Below, in pieces: positions 8,701 to 16,970 of a stretch of 64,000 nt of DNA. This DNA is from Ruminococcus flavefaciens 007c (GTDB lineage: Bacteria > Bacillota > Clostridia > Oscillospirales > Ruminococcaceae). Under the pieces are notes generated by a model. It saw only the letters and a program-made list of their open reading frames with translations, made no database searches and was not told the origin of the DNA. Each line of letters opens with the position of its first letter. Positions within the stretch are counted from its first letter, which is position 1. The stretch is from assembly GCF_000571935.1 (NCBI RefSeq), contig NZ_ATAX01000028.1, positions 129,001-193,000 on the forward strand, read 5' to 3'. A program made the translations under genes and the position numbers.

Positions 8701-9674
8701 TTTCGAGGAATACACCTAACAGTAACGTAACATGGCTCTTCGATCCCGGCGTTTACTATGATCCTGAAACAGACAGAGCTATCATGGCATACGGCGGCGG
8801 CGTTCCCAAGGGACAGGAAGCTCTGACAAAGCAGGGACGTATCGTTGAGCTGGGCGATGACATGATCTCAATTAAGGGTACACCTATTGATCCCGGTGCG
8901 CCTTACCTCTTTGAAGACTCGAGCATGATCAAGATCGGCAACACATGGTACTATTCATTCTGCCACAACTGGGATGTTCCCGGCGGCGCAAGTTCAAACG
9001 GCCAGTCATTCAGCAATGCTGATATCGGTTACATGACATCAACAGATCCGCTCAAGGGATACACATACCAGGGCGTTGTATTCAAGAACACAGGTTCACA
9101 GAGACTTGATAACGGCGGTAACAACCACCACTCAATTATCGAATTCAAGGGCAACTACTACGTACTTTACCACTCACGCCGACTCGAAATGAATATGGGT
9201 GTTAACGGCGGCAGAGGTCTTAACTACAGATCACCCTGTATCGATAAGGCAACTATAAGCAACGGAAGGATCACATGTAATGGTTCACAGAACGGTGTAA
9301 GCCAGCTCGAGAACCTCGATCCTACACAGACAATCCGTGCAACTACAATGTCCAATCAGTCAAAGGGCATCAGCGTAGCTGGCGTAGGCAACTCAACACT
9401 TGAGCTCAAGAAGGGCGAGTGGGGTAAGGTCAGCAAGGTTGACTTCTCTAATGTAAGCGGAACACTTACAGCAAAGGCTTCTTCAAAGAACGGCGCTATC
9501 ATCAAGGTAGTTGCAGGTTCAAGAACAGGCGATGCTATCACATACATAGAGGTGCCTGCAGGCGGCTCTATGGAAGAAATCATAACACCTATGACAAATC
9601 TCCCCAGCGGAGCTTCTGACATCTACTTCATAGCTAACGGCGACGTAAGCTTTGACAGCTGGTCAATGTCATAA
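5787..9674 (+). CDS. Secreted multimodular xylanase/GH43 enzyme: CBM22-GH10-CBM22-dockerin-GH43-CBM6-like
   Basis: A 1295-residue extracellular bifunctional xylan-degrading enzyme. Modules in order are: signal peptide (about 1-33, ending TYAA); CBM22 (about 35-178); GH10 endo-xylanase (about 186-542) with acid/base Glu334 in DVCNEV and nucleophile Glu456 in VTELDIS; second CBM22 (about 575-728); type I dockerin (about 742-806) with repeats GDVNFDECIDSLD and ADVDQNKTFEVAD; GH43 (about 840-1165) with catalytic base Asp850 in FGADPGW and a conserved LFDPGVYYD; and a C-terminal CBM6-like beta-sandwich (about 1180-1295). GH10 would cut the xylan backbone and GH43 remove arabinose or xylose. The dockerin lies inside the chain between two catalytic halves, an arrangement known from R. 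flavefaciens enzymes. A patch of AAA lysine codons marks the dockerin-GH43 junction. Confidence 0.92.
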   Translation: MKVKRIVASLTAAGCLSGVVTVFPEVVQRTYAAQIVYNDFERNYEGWYNDGETVELTAQPAAGTGMSRGMKVSGRTSPEDGAASSKGLYLFGGDSYTYSVKVYSNTAEKFRLSLLTIDEETGKETTVELASKNVPAGEWTELKSTYTAPEGSYEFKVKLTNDSTEDFFFDDFLIKGNKAELEAHAAPAGKGLKDEFADYFRVGNIFNGQTIRNSGIQGILLKDCNAIECENETKPWDTLVQSGSTDTNVKVSLNSCAAICDFCVKNGLGFRGHTLVWHSQTREWFFKENFNDNGAYVNASTMDKRMESYIKNMFAAFKTQYPDLDLFAYDVCNEVVYDGTANNGGARPTTGNDRSSWVQVYGGNSFVEKAFTYARKYAPSTCKLYYNDYNEFSGDKKRCIINTILKPLMEKGLIDGMGMQSHVSAASGQYDWGGTPSYLAAMDDYLSLGLDVQVTELDISTEGGKYSLQQQAEKYKAIFQHAVEANKSGKYKGNVTLVQVWGPNDNNSWVGTDKATGKSNAPLLYDGNNQPKAAYSSVTSIIPDSQWGVGLPYKGPGSSGFVPTPVEPPKVSSEGYWFHSTFEDSEDNWTGRGSSSVATSSTTKYAGSKSLYVTDRAASWNGAAISLDPSIFQNGEEYSFSVNACYLDGSEETQEFKLTLQYNDSSNDPHYDQVAIASSPKGEWVQLANTNFKIPADASDLQLYVETTDENVYGNFYIDEAIGAPAGTVIDGAGQPKVRKVVLGDVNFDECIDSLDMITARKGLIKGGFDDAMTQKAADVDQNKTFEVADLVLLQQYVLKKITEFPVNKPPVPEVDLTALASKFGNVTLAETWKKDNENNPIYTQRFGADPGWLVYDGRLYVYTTADEFAYKNGQMIENDYSSGYINCLSTADLVNWTDHGQIPVAKTRVNGTPIAKWANNAWAPDAAWKNIKGQDKFFLYFANNGSGIGVITADDPTFTKNVKDPLGHELISRNTPNSNVTWLFDPGVYYDPETDRAIMAYGGGVPKGQEALTKQGRIVELGDDMISIKGTPIDPGAPYLFEDSSMIKIGNTWYYSFCHNWDVPGGASSNGQSFSNADIGYMTSTDPLKGYTYQGVVFKNTGSQRLDNGGNNHHSIIEFKGNYYVLYHSRRLEMNMGVNGGRGLNYRSPCIDKATISNGRITCNGSQNGVSQLENLDPTQTIRATTMSNQSKGISVAGVGNSTLELKKGEWGKVSKVDFSNVSGTLTAKASSKNGAIIKVVAGSRTGDAITYIEVPAGGSMEEIITPMTNLPSGASDIYFIANGDVSFDSWSMS

Positions 9675-9772
9675 TTCTTTTCCGATGTTGATCTGTGCGG
9701 TGCATCTGCACAAAGCGCCGCACAGATTGATATAATTCCAAAAATAAATTGTAAGGGACAAATCAGAACAGG

Positions 9773-9808
9773 AAAGTCGTGCTGAACAAGCACGGCTTTC
9801 TTGTTTTA
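9773..9808 (+). terminator. Rho-independent terminator of the xylanase gene
   Basis: AAAGTCGTGCT (9773-9783) pairs with AGCACGGCTTT (9789-9799), with one G-U pair and a 5-base loop, followed by CTTGTTTT. A second strong inverted repeat lies closer to the stop codon: ATCTGTGCGG at 9691-9700 with CCGCACAGAT at 9718-9727. It has no T-run and may protect the mRNA 3' end. Confidence 0.75.
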
Positions 9809-9886
9809 TGATGTGTTTTTCACATAAAAGCTGCCCCTTGTCAGCAGAAAAATATAAAATTCATTTCTTTTTTACATAATCGGGTA

Positions 9887-9915
9887 TAGACAAATTGAAC
9901 AAAATATGATATAAT
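9887..9915 (+). promoter_or_regulatory. SigA-type promoter of the Nudix gene
   Basis: TAGACA (9887-9892), 17-base spacer, TATAAT (9910-9915). The leader to the ATG at 10012 is about 90 bases. Confidence 0.65.
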
Positions 9916-10011
9916 ATTTGTGAACTACATAAAAAAGCAGCACCTCAAAGCCGCTGAAGCAGGGTGAATTGCTTTTATTCTGCCCGAAAATCGGACAAGA
10001 AAGGAAGGTAT

Positions 10012-10425
10012 ATGCTTCACGAGAAATCATGCGGCGCCATTGTCTATCGGAAATACCACGGCAATACGGAAATACTGCTGATAAAGCATATCAACAGCGG
10101 TCACTGGTCCTTTCCAAAAGGGCACGTTGAAAAGGGCGAAACCGAAATTGAAACTGCCCGTCGTGAGATAATGGAGGAGACCTCCATTGATGTTATCATT
10201 GATCCGACATTCAGAGAGACCGTCACCTATTCACCGAAAAAAGACACGGTAAAGGTCGTTGTCTACTTTCTTGCAAAGGCAAAGAATGTTGACTTTTCAC
10301 CTCAGGAAGGAGAAATTGCGGAGATTCGCTGGGTAGACATCTCCTATGCGGGAAATATTCTCTCCTATGAGAACGACCGGACTATTGTAGCCAAGGCAAA
10401 GAGCGCAATAAAGGAAAATCACTGA
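10012..10425 (+). CDS. Nudix hydrolase, bis(5'-nucleosyl)-tetraphosphatase-like
   Basis: A 137-residue single-domain Nudix protein. The Nudix box is GHVEKGETEIETARREIMEE, matching G-x5-E-x7-R-E-U-x-E-E. The next residues are T-S rather than x-G. The N-terminus MLHEKSCGAIVYRK, with the following ILLIKHINSGHWSFPKGH, resembles the asymmetric Ap4A hydrolase subgroup, which splits Ap4A to ATP and AMP. Other Nudix substrates are possible. ATG 10012 is chosen because AAGGAAGG lies just upstream; a longer in-frame GTG at 9964 has no ribosome site. It is a single gene with its own promoter and terminator. Confidence 0.82.
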   Translation: MLHEKSCGAIVYRKYHGNTEILLIKHINSGHWSFPKGHVEKGETEIETARREIMEETSIDVIIDPTFRETVTYSPKKDTVKVVVYFLAKAKNVDFSPQEGEIAEIRWVDISYAGNILSYENDRTIVAKAKSAIKENH

Positions 10426-10432
10426 AAAACGG

Positions 10433-10461
10433 AACGCCCCCACAAAAGTGGGGGCGTTTTC
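10433..10461 (+). terminator. Rho-independent terminator of the Nudix gene
   Basis: AACGCCCCCAC (10433-10443), loop AAAA, GTGGGGGCGTT (10448-10458), then T residues. An upstream A-run may let it also work leftward for the DUF4317 gene ending at 10507. Confidence 0.9.
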
Positions 10462-10506
10462 TGTTTATATCGCTTTGTCTGAGATGCTATTCTCCGTTTT
10501 TACTGC

Positions 10507-11634
10507 TTAAAGAGTGACGGGAAGGCCGTTTATCTCGATGGTGGGATCGTCAATATCTATAAGAAGGCATCTTCTGCCGTCCACAACGCTGGTACGTACC
10601 TTATCTGCCGCCGAAGGCTTTATATTCACGGTTATGCCCGGAGATGTCAGTACGGTCTTTGTCTCAACGAGATTGGCTGCCGTAAGGGGCGCTGTGCCGC
10701 ATACCTTTTCGTATACCGGCTCTATCATGTTCACTCTTTCCTCGGGGAGTCCCACATCAACGAGTATATCCTTGAGCCTTGCATTGTCGATAACAACCCT
10801 GTCGGTGTCATCCTTGTTGTCCTCCACGACCTCTTGTATCTTTTCGTTGACTGTCTTAATGAGCATATAGTCCAGATCATCGCCCACAACATTCTTGAGT
10901 ATGCTCTGGAAGCTGCTCTTCTCGCTCTCTGCGGACATGACAAAGGTACAGCCGAGAACATTTTCGACCACGGACACATTGGGCGATTTCACGTTCTTTG
11001 TATAGTACATCACATGGTTTATATCCGAGCTCCTGTTGCTGAACACAGGATACAGGAAGCCGTCCGATGGAGCCTTGCTGATAATGAGCTCTGTATTGAG
11101 CTTCTTGGTTATCTCATTATTGAAGCTGTCAAAAACAAATCCGTCCTTGCTGGTATTCACGGGACATATAGCCGTAAGGATATAGCGGTATATCTCGTCC
11201 TCACCGTCTGCGAACTCGTCGTTCTTGTCCTTTTTGCGGACAGTATAGGTACAGTAGGACGTTATTACCGCAAAAGGACCTGTATACGCGATATTATTGG
11301 CGATATGATTAAGGAACTCCTCGCAGGCGATATCGTCCTTCAGCTCTGAGGTCAGCAGATTGTAGAGGATATTCTGAGGCTGTCCCTCGTCGTAGGCTTC
11401 ATTGGGAAACTCATACTCCACAAAAGCCTTGCCCACGTTGGTATTGAGGACCTTTTTCAGCGTCTCGTCATAAACGTCATGCTCCTCAACAGGCATGGTA
11501 AGACATGAGCTCACATGGTGGTAGCGCAGGTTCTTTTCCGCGTCGATAAAGGCTGTGAGCACCCTGTCCATTATGAAGAAGCCGCTTTTATCCGAAAAAT
11601 TCTTCTTTATCTCTGCTGTTTCCTTTTTATTCAT
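10507..11634 (-). CDS. DUF4317 family protein
   Basis: A 375-residue soluble protein starting MNKKETAEIKKNFSDKSGFF, which I recognise as the DUF4317 family common in Clostridia; its function is unknown. No signal peptide, membrane segment or known catalytic motif is visible. The sequence is rich in Asp/Glu/Lys and ends in a short beta-rich region (TIEINGLPVTL). The start is ATG 11634, with AAAGG nine bases upstream; an in-frame ATG 27 bases earlier has no ribosome site. It is the last gene of a long leftward series, separated from the lipoprotein gene by a hairpin. Confidence 0.75.
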   Translation of the reverse strand: MNKKETAEIKKNFSDKSGFFIMDRVLTAFIDAEKNLRYHHVSSCLTMPVEEHDVYDETLKKVLNTNVGKAFVEYEFPNEAYDEGQPQNILYNLLTSELKDDIACEEFLNHIANNIAYTGPFAVITSYCTYTVRKKDKNDEFADGEDEIYRYILTAICPVNTSKDGFVFDSFNNEITKKLNTELIISKAPSDGFLYPVFSNRSSDINHVMYYTKNVKSPNVSVVENVLGCTFVMSAESEKSSFQSILKNVVGDDLDYMLIKTVNEKIQEVVEDNKDDTDRVVIDNARLKDILVDVGLPEERVNMIEPVYEKVCGTAPLTAANLVETKTVLTSPGITVNIKPSAADKVRTSVVDGRRCLLIDIDDPTIEINGLPVTL

Positions 11635-11659
11635 TATGTACATCCTTTCTTGGAAACAC

Positions 11660-11693
11660 ACGGAGCTGCCGCACTAAAGCGCCGCAGCTCCGT
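11660..11693 (-). terminator. Strong hairpin between lipoprotein and DUF4317 genes
   Basis: ACGGAGCTGC (11660-11669) pairs with GCAGCTCCGT (11684-11693), extended by inner GC pairs. The leftward U-run is poor (GTGTGTTTCC). It may be an attenuator or RNA-processing hairpin rather than a full terminator. Confidence 0.5.
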
Positions 11694-11697
11694 ATCA

Positions 11698-12408
11698 TCA
11701 TCTTACTGTTATACTTCCGCCCTCGAGGTGTTCAAAGGCGTATTTCTCAAACGACATATCATTTTCCTGATTTCTGAACATATCAGTATCCATGTAGTAA
11801 TAGCCAAGATCGTAGACCGTACCCGGCTGTGCATCATCGGGTATCTTAAAGAAGAAGGTTACGATATTTCCGTCCTTGCCGCCGTTGTCCGTAAACATGG
11901 TGGTAAAGAACACAGAACGCTTATGATCTCTTTCCAGCTCCGGAGCAAGGTTCTTCTGCCAGTCCATGGCGATGAAGCCTGCATTTGCCTTTATAGCCTC
12001 GCCGGGTTCAAAGTCTGCCATGAGTTCCTCCTCGTCTGCAAGCTTGCATTTGAGTACCTCAGGGTAGGTTATATGGATACCGCACATATTCCATTTTTTC
12101 TCGGCACCGGTTATTGATACAGTGACCTCAGCCATTTCTCCGGGCTTTGCGGAAGTATTGCTGAGCTTAATAACGGGACCGCTTTCCAGTGCGGGAGTGT
12201 CGGCGTATTTAAGGCGCATGAGCTCCATGCTCTCAGATATTTCGGCGCTGCCGCCCTCTTCAGCAGCAGTTTCTCCCTCGGTTGCCGAAACAGTAGCCTG
12301 CGTCGGGATCTCTGCCACTTTACTGCTGCTCTTTCCCGAATCCAGACAGCCTGTCACAGACGCTGACATAACAAGTGCCAGCAGAGCTGCGGAAAACTTA
12401 TGCTTCAT
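11698..12408 (-). CDS. Lipoprotein with a cohesin-like domain
   Basis: A 236-residue predicted lipoprotein. The lipobox is VTG-Cys21 after a hydrophobic signal. Next comes an acidic/Thr-rich linker (about 22-75), then a domain (about 78-236) with the cohesin beta-sandwich pattern. The first strand SNTSAKPGEMAEVTVSITG matches the cohesin opening (x-PG-x-V-x-V-x-V). GIHITYPEVLKCK takes the place of the G-F-x-L-x-Y-D-x-x-V-L strand. FFFKIPDDAQPGTVYDLG matches the F-x-I-x-x-x-A-x-x-G-x-Y strand. GGSITV is the usual cohesin ending. ATG 12408 has GGAGG nine bases upstream, and it overlaps the end of the Clp gene by 11 bases. It could display dockerin proteins on the membrane surface. A cohesin-fold protein with another ligand is the alternative. 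Confidence 0.65.
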   Translation of the reverse strand: MKHKFSAALLALVMSASVTGCLDSGKSSSKVAEIPTQATVSATEGETAAEEGGSAEISESMELMRLKYADTPALESGPVIKLSNTSAKPGEMAEVTVSITGAEKKWNMCGIHITYPEVLKCKLADEEELMADFEPGEAIKANAGFIAMDWQKNLAPELERDHKRSVFFTTMFTDNGGKDGNIVTFFFKIPDDAQPGTVYDLGYYYMDTDMFRNQENDMSFEKYAFEHLEGGSITVR

Positions 12409-14749
12409 TGCCGGAAGCCTCCTTACTGCCCGTAACAACGAGCTTATCTCCCTCTGAGGATATGCTTATCCTGTTTATCTCAGAGCCGCGTTCGAGTATA
12501 ATGTCAGCCACCTGATCCTCTATCTCGTCACGGATAACACGGCGTATATCTCTTGCGCCGTAGGGCTTTCCGAAGGACTTATCTGCGATGAGCTCAAGAG
12601 CCTCGCGGGTATACTCAACGGAAATATCCTTTTCTGCAAGGGGTTCCTTCATCTCGTCTATCATAAGAGCGGCGATGTCTGCAAAATTCTCCTTGGTAAG
12701 ATCCTTGAATACGACGATCTCGTCGATACGGCTGATGAACTCGGGACGAAGGAAATCTCTCAGTCCCTTCATAGCTTTGTCTCTTGAGATCTCGCTCTCG
12801 GTACGGTTGAAGCCGACACCTATACTCTTATCCGTAGAGCCTGCATTTGAGGTCATACAGATTATGGTATTTGCGAAGTTTACAGTTCTTCCGTGAGCGT
12901 CGTCCACCTTGCCCTCATCAAGTATCTGCATGAGGATATTCATTACATCGGGATGAGCTTTTTCTATCTCATCGAAAAGTATTACCGAATATGGCTTACG
13001 GCGTACCTTTTCAGTAAGCTGTCCTGCCTCGTCATAGCCCACATAGCCCGGAGGCGAGCCTATCATACGCGCAACAGAGTGCTTTTCCATATACTCTGTC
13101 ATATCCAGTCTTATAAGCGGATCGGGCGAATCAAAGAGCTCCTCGGCCAGTGACTTTACCAGCTCGGTCTTGCCCACACCTGTAGGACCTACAAATATGA
13201 ATGAAGCAGGTCTGCGGCGCTTGCTGAGCTGTACCCTTGTGCGCTTTATAGCCTTGGTAAGAACGCTTACTGCCTCGTCCTGACCGATGACTCTCCTTCT
13301 GAGAGCTTCCTCCAGACGTGAGATCTTCAGGAACTCTGTCTCTGCGATCTTAGCCGCAGGGATACCGGTCCAGCGCTCGATGACCTTAGTGATATCCGAC
13401 TCCTCCACATTGACGTTTTCAGTCTTTTCCCTGAGCTCGGCTTCACTGTCGCGGAGATGGATGAGCTTGCCCTTGACCTCAGCCAGAGCCTTATAGTCTA
13501 TTTCTTCCTGTTCAGATATGGATGTTTCCATATCCTCCAGTACCTTTATTTCCTTTTTGAGCTTTTCGTATTCGCCTATCTCGGGACTGCGTATGCAGGC
13601 ATATGCACAGCTTTCGTCCAGAAGGTCTATGGCCTTGTCTGGCAGGAAGCGGTCTGTGATATATCTCTCCGAGAGCACAGCACATACTCTCACAAGGTAA
13701 TCGGAGATATGGACCTTGTGGAATGCCTCGTAGTACTTCTTTATACCCACAAGAACATCAACGGTGTCCTCTATAGTGGGCTCATTTACGGTAACAGGCT
13801 GGAAACGGCGCTCAAGAGCCGAATCCTTCTCGATATATTTGCGGTACTCGCCGAAGGTGGTGGCACCTATGACCTGCACCTCGCCTCTTGAAAGAGCGGG
13901 CTTGAGGATATTTGCGGCATTCATGGAGCCTTCCGAATCTCCTGCACCCACAAGGTTATGGACCTCATCGATAAAGAGGATGATATTGCCCTCGCGCTTT
14001 ACCTCGTCCACAAGTCCCTTTACACGGCTCTCGAACTGTCCGCGGAACTGAGTTCCCGCAACGAGAGCAGTAAGGTCGAGGAGGTATACCTTCTTATCCG
14101 CAAGATTGAAGGGCACATTTCCCTCGTTTATGCGCAGAGCTATACCCTCGGCAATAGCAGTCTTGCCGACGCCGGGCTCGCCTATAAGGCAGGGATTGTT
14201 CTTTGTACGTCTTGAAAGTATCTGAATAACACGTGCGATCTCGTTATCGCGTCCGATAATATTGTCCAGCTTGCCGTCAGCTGCCTTCTGTGAAAGGTTA
14301 GTGCAGTAGCTTCCGAGGAACTTGGGCTCCTTTGCCTTTTTATCCTTATTGCGTCCGAAAAGGCCGGATTTTTTCTCCTTGCCGTCCGACTGCTTGTCAT
14401 CGGAACGTCCGCCGAAGAGGCTGCGCGGATCAAAGCCGCTCTTGCCGCCCTCCTCAGAGCTTTCGCCGTCGCCGTCATTGCCGCCGAACATATTGGTAAT
14501 GAAATCGGGCAGAACGCCTGAGCCGCCCATTTCAAAGCTGTCTCCGTCGAGCATACCCATCATCTGATCCGAGAGCTGATCTATCTCCTCGTCAGTGATG
14601 CCCAGCTTATCCATATATTCCTTTATCTGCGGAATATTCTGTGCTCTTGCACAGGACAGGCAGAGGCCTTCGTTCTTCTTTTCGTTGCCCTGAACGGAAG
14701 TAATGAACACTACCGCAGGTCTTTTCTTGCATTTACTGCACATTATCAT
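12398..14749 (-). CDS. ATP-dependent Clp protease ATP-binding subunit (ClpE/ClpC-like, N-terminal zinc finger)
   Basis: A 783-residue HSP100 AAA+ unfoldase. The N-terminus has a C4 zinc finger (Cys4, Cys7, Cys30, Cys33) as in ClpE, rather than the double ClpN repeat of ClpC. A Gly/Ser/Lys-rich linker follows (about 60-140). The first AAA+ module has Walker A GEPGVGKT near 189 and Walker [10 protein letters not shown]. The second has Walker A GPTGVGKT near 519 and [13 protein letters not shown]. It would unfold damaged proteins for ClpP. GGAGG lies nine bases before ATG 14749. I see no CtsR-type repeat or CIRCE upstream, so it may be read from the upstream genes. It overlaps the downstream lipoprotein gene by 11 bases. 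Confidence 0.88.
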   Translation of the reverse strand: MIMCSKCKKRPAVVFITSVQGNEKKNEGLCLSCARAQNIPQIKEYMDKLGITDEEIDQLSDQMMGMLDGDSFEMGGSGVLPDFITNMFGGNDGDGESSEEGGKSGFDPRSLFGGRSDDKQSDGKEKKSGLFGRNKDKKAKEPKFLGSYCTNLSQKAADGKLDNIIGRDNEIARVIQILSRRTKNNPCLIGEPGVGKTAIAEGIALRINEGNVPFNLADKKVYLLDLTALVAGTQFRGQFESRVKGLVDEVKREGNIILFIDEVHNLVGAGDSEGSMNAANILKPALSRGEVQVIGATTFGEYRKYIEKDSALERRFQPVTVNEPTIEDTVDVLVGIKKYYEAFHKVHISDYLVRVCAVLSERYITDRFLPDKAIDLLDESCAYACIRSPEIGEYEKLKKEIKVLEDMETSISEQEEIDYKALAEVKGKLIHLRDSEAELREKTENVNVEESDITKVIERWTGIPAAKIAETEFLKISRLEEALRRRVIGQDEAVSVLTKAIKRTRVQLSKRRRPASFIFVGPTGVGKTELVKSLAEELFDSPDPLIRLDMTEYMEKHSVARMIGSPPGYVGYDEAGQLTEKVRRKPYSVILFDEIEKAHPDVMNILMQILDEGKVDDAHGRTVNFANTIICMTSNAGSTDKSIGVGFNRTESEISRDKAMKGLRDFLRPEFISRIDEIVVFKDLTKENFADIAALMIDEMKEPLAEKDISVEYTREALELIADKSFGKPYGARDIRRVIRDEIEDQVADIILERGSEINRISISSEGDKLVVTGSKEASGNEA

Positions 14750-14807
14750 CAGGCAGTTCCTCCAATTGTAATTATTGTACGCTCATACTTTTGCAGAGCG
14801 AGGTAAT

Positions 14808-15719
14808 TTACATATTCTTTACCAAGTCATAAACGAACTTGAAAAGGTAGGTCTGATCAATAGCGTCATGATTGAAGAAAAGCATCTTGTTGCTTCCGAA
14901 TATGACGTAGAGTCTGACCATTACCGCAATTGCAAATACTATCACGCAGCCCTTGAAGGCACCGATAAGTCCGCTGAGCAGGTGCGATACGACACCGGGC
15001 TCCATATTGTCATTTCTTCCCGCAGAGGAAGATATGAATACGGTTATCAGGATAAATATCACCAGAAGTGCCAGGAGAGTGATAAGTCTCACCTGTGACC
15101 TGTAGGGCTTGCCGAGGTAATTCTCAACTATGAATTCAGCAGGAGCACGCATACTTTCCTTGTCCTCCAGCAGCTTCATGAACTCGCAGAACTTCAGCGG
15201 ATCCCCTTCGATCTGAACAGCCGCATACTCTGCGGAATATTCGCTCAGGTGCCTTGAGATTATGCCGCTCATAACAGTTGCATAGCCCTCATGGAGCTTA
15301 TTGTAGAATATAGCCTCTTCATCGACCTTTTTGCCGTTGATATTATTTACATAATTATATAGATTCTCATCGACTTTCTCGCCTTTTTCGCATATGGTTT
15401 CGAGTCTGTCGCGGTCCACATAGATATTATACCCCAGCGACTCGAGATATTTAGCGAGCTCGCCGTTGAATTCACGCTCTGTAAGAGCCTGATCCATTTT
15501 CTTGATATTGCTTTCCTTTACGGATTTCTCATAGATAGATCCGCCTATGGATGAACTGAGAGATATTGCGATAGCGATCGCCAGCACATATCCTACCAGT
15601 GAGAACGCTGCCTTGAGCAGCCCCTTCTTCACTGTTATGAAAATGCAGACAAGTATGGCGGCGACAGCCACAACATCGTAAAACCACCAGAATTGTTCTC
15701 CCATATATATTTGCGCCAT
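14808..15719 (-). CDS. CvpA-like membrane protein
   Basis: A 303-residue membrane protein. The N-terminus has two or three hydrophobic segments (WWFYDVVAVAAILVCIFI, GLLKAAFSLVGYVLAIAIAI) typical of the CvpA/colicin V production family. A hydrophilic loop of about 130 residues follows, then two more hydrophobic segments (LITLLALLVIFILITVF; GLIGAFKGCVIVFAIAVMV) containing the conserved GAFKG pattern. The function of the family is unclear; links to envelope homeostasis are known. The gene lies between the DUF5711 gene and the Clp ATPase gene on the same strand. A GGGAGG is 17 bases upstream of the ATG, so translation may be weak. Confidence 0.7.
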   Translation of the reverse strand: MAQIYMGEQFWWFYDVVAVAAILVCIFITVKKGLLKAAFSLVGYVLAIAIAISLSSSIGGSIYEKSVKESNIKKMDQALTEREFNGELAKYLESLGYNIYVDRDRLETICEKGEKVDENLYNYVNNINGKKVDEEAIFYNKLHEGYATVMSGIISRHLSEYSAEYAAVQIEGDPLKFCEFMKLLEDKESMRAPAEFIVENYLGKPYRSQVRLITLLALLVIFILITVFISSSAGRNDNMEPGVVSHLLSGLIGAFKGCVIVFAIAVMVRLYVIFGSNKMLFFNHDAIDQTYLFKFVYDLVKNM

Positions 15720-15771
15720 CAGAAGCGATGACGCTGCCTCCCTTCGAATTATTAAAAAATATTATCCAAAG

Positions 15772-16944
15772 TCAGCTTTCATAGTCTATACGGTCTATTT
15801 TATTATAGCCTTTAAGGAAAATATGATCCTCGCTGCGTAAAAATTCCGTATAGGAGTCACTCACATCCGCTATTGACCTCAGGCCTCCGTTAAAGTCAAA
15901 TGCCATTACTTTACCCTGACACATAACGTAAGCCAGATCTTCATATATTGTTACATCTATGGAAGGCTTGTCCAGCTCGATCACACGAGCTTCGGTATTG
16001 CCCCCCTTGAAAAGTGCTATTACGTATTTTCTTCTGTCAATATTGTTGACTATGACAGCCGAATTGCCCTTTTCACTGGCACCCGCTTCAAGCTCTCCGT
16101 CGTAGGAGTAGTAAGAGCTTATCTGACCGTTGTCATCAACGTATCCGCAGGCATCAGTACCAAGTACAAAAGCCCCTTTTCCATAGCCGTAAACATTCAA
16201 TCCCAAAGTATTCAGTCCGGGCGAAGTCCAGCGTTCGCCCTTCTTGCTGAAATCTATCTCCTTCACCTTAGTGACGAGCTGTCCGTTTTCAGCAGATATA
16301 TCGCTGAGCACGCATCCCTTGCTGCCGTTTATGAAGCTCAGGTCGCTCACTCTTTCGATACATTTTCTCTTGTAAATTTCCTTTCCCCTTTTGTCATATA
16401 CTATCAGCTCGCAGTTGTAGCTGTCCGAGGTAGTGACTACTGCTGTGTAGCCCTCCTCGCTTATTCTTGCGAAAAGTATGAGATTCTCGGCAAATTCCTT
16501 TTTATAGAACACCTCATCCTCATTCTCTACGCTGAGTTCATTTCCTCCGTTCTCATACAGCAGGGCTTTTCCACCTGCCGCTCTGAGCACGGTATTGGTA
16601 TATGTATTCTGCCGGCGCTTCAGAAGGGCACCGTCGGAATCGTAAAAATAGGTATATGCATCGCTGAGAACTACCATTTTCCTGTCGGTCAGTGCCAGCT
16701 GATACTCTCCGCTGCTGCTGATCTCGATAGGGAAATTACCTTCCGCCAGCTTTCCGGAATTGACGATAGTTCTGTACTGCTGGCCAATTCCTCTTATTTT
16801 ATTATACCACTTGTCACGGGTAAAATAAAGCCCCGCTCCAATGCCCGCTATGAGCAGGATCGTCAGAAACCGCATCCGTCGTTTACGCCGCTTTTTTCGA
16901 TTTTTAAGATCGACAATATCATCGGCGTCATACATTTTCGGCAC
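15772..16944 (-). CDS. DUF5711 family membrane-anchored protein
   Basis: A 390-residue protein. It has a very basic cytoplasmic N-terminus (KKRRKRRMRFL), one transmembrane helix (about 25-42) and a large extracellular part with repeated beta-strand units (for example SGEYQLALTDRKMVVLSDAYTYFYDSDG). This agrees with the DUF5711 family, which looks like a WD40/beta-propeller sensor-type domain. The start is GTG 16944, with GGAGG seven bases upstream. It sits between truA and the cvpA-like gene on the same strand. The function is unknown. Confidence 0.7.
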   Translation of the reverse strand: MPKMYDADDIVDLKNRKKRRKRRMRFLTILLIAGIGAGLYFTRDKWYNKIRGIGQQYRTIVNSGKLAEGNFPIEISSSGEYQLALTDRKMVVLSDAYTYFYDSDGALLKRRQNTYTNTVLRAAGGKALLYENGGNELSVENEDEVFYKKEFAENLILFARISEEGYTAVVTTSDSYNCELIVYDKRGKEIYKRKCIERVSDLSFINGSKGCVLSDISAENGQLVTKVKEIDFSKKGERWTSPGLNTLGLNVYGYGKGAFVLGTDACGYVDDNGQISSYYSYDGELEAGASEKGNSAVIVNNIDRRKYVIALFKGGNTEARVIELDKPSIDVTIYEDLAYVMCQGKVMAFDFNGGLRSIADVSDSYTEFLRSEDHIFLKGYNKIDRIDYES

Positions 16945-16970
16945 GCTGACACCTCCTTAATCCTTTGTTC

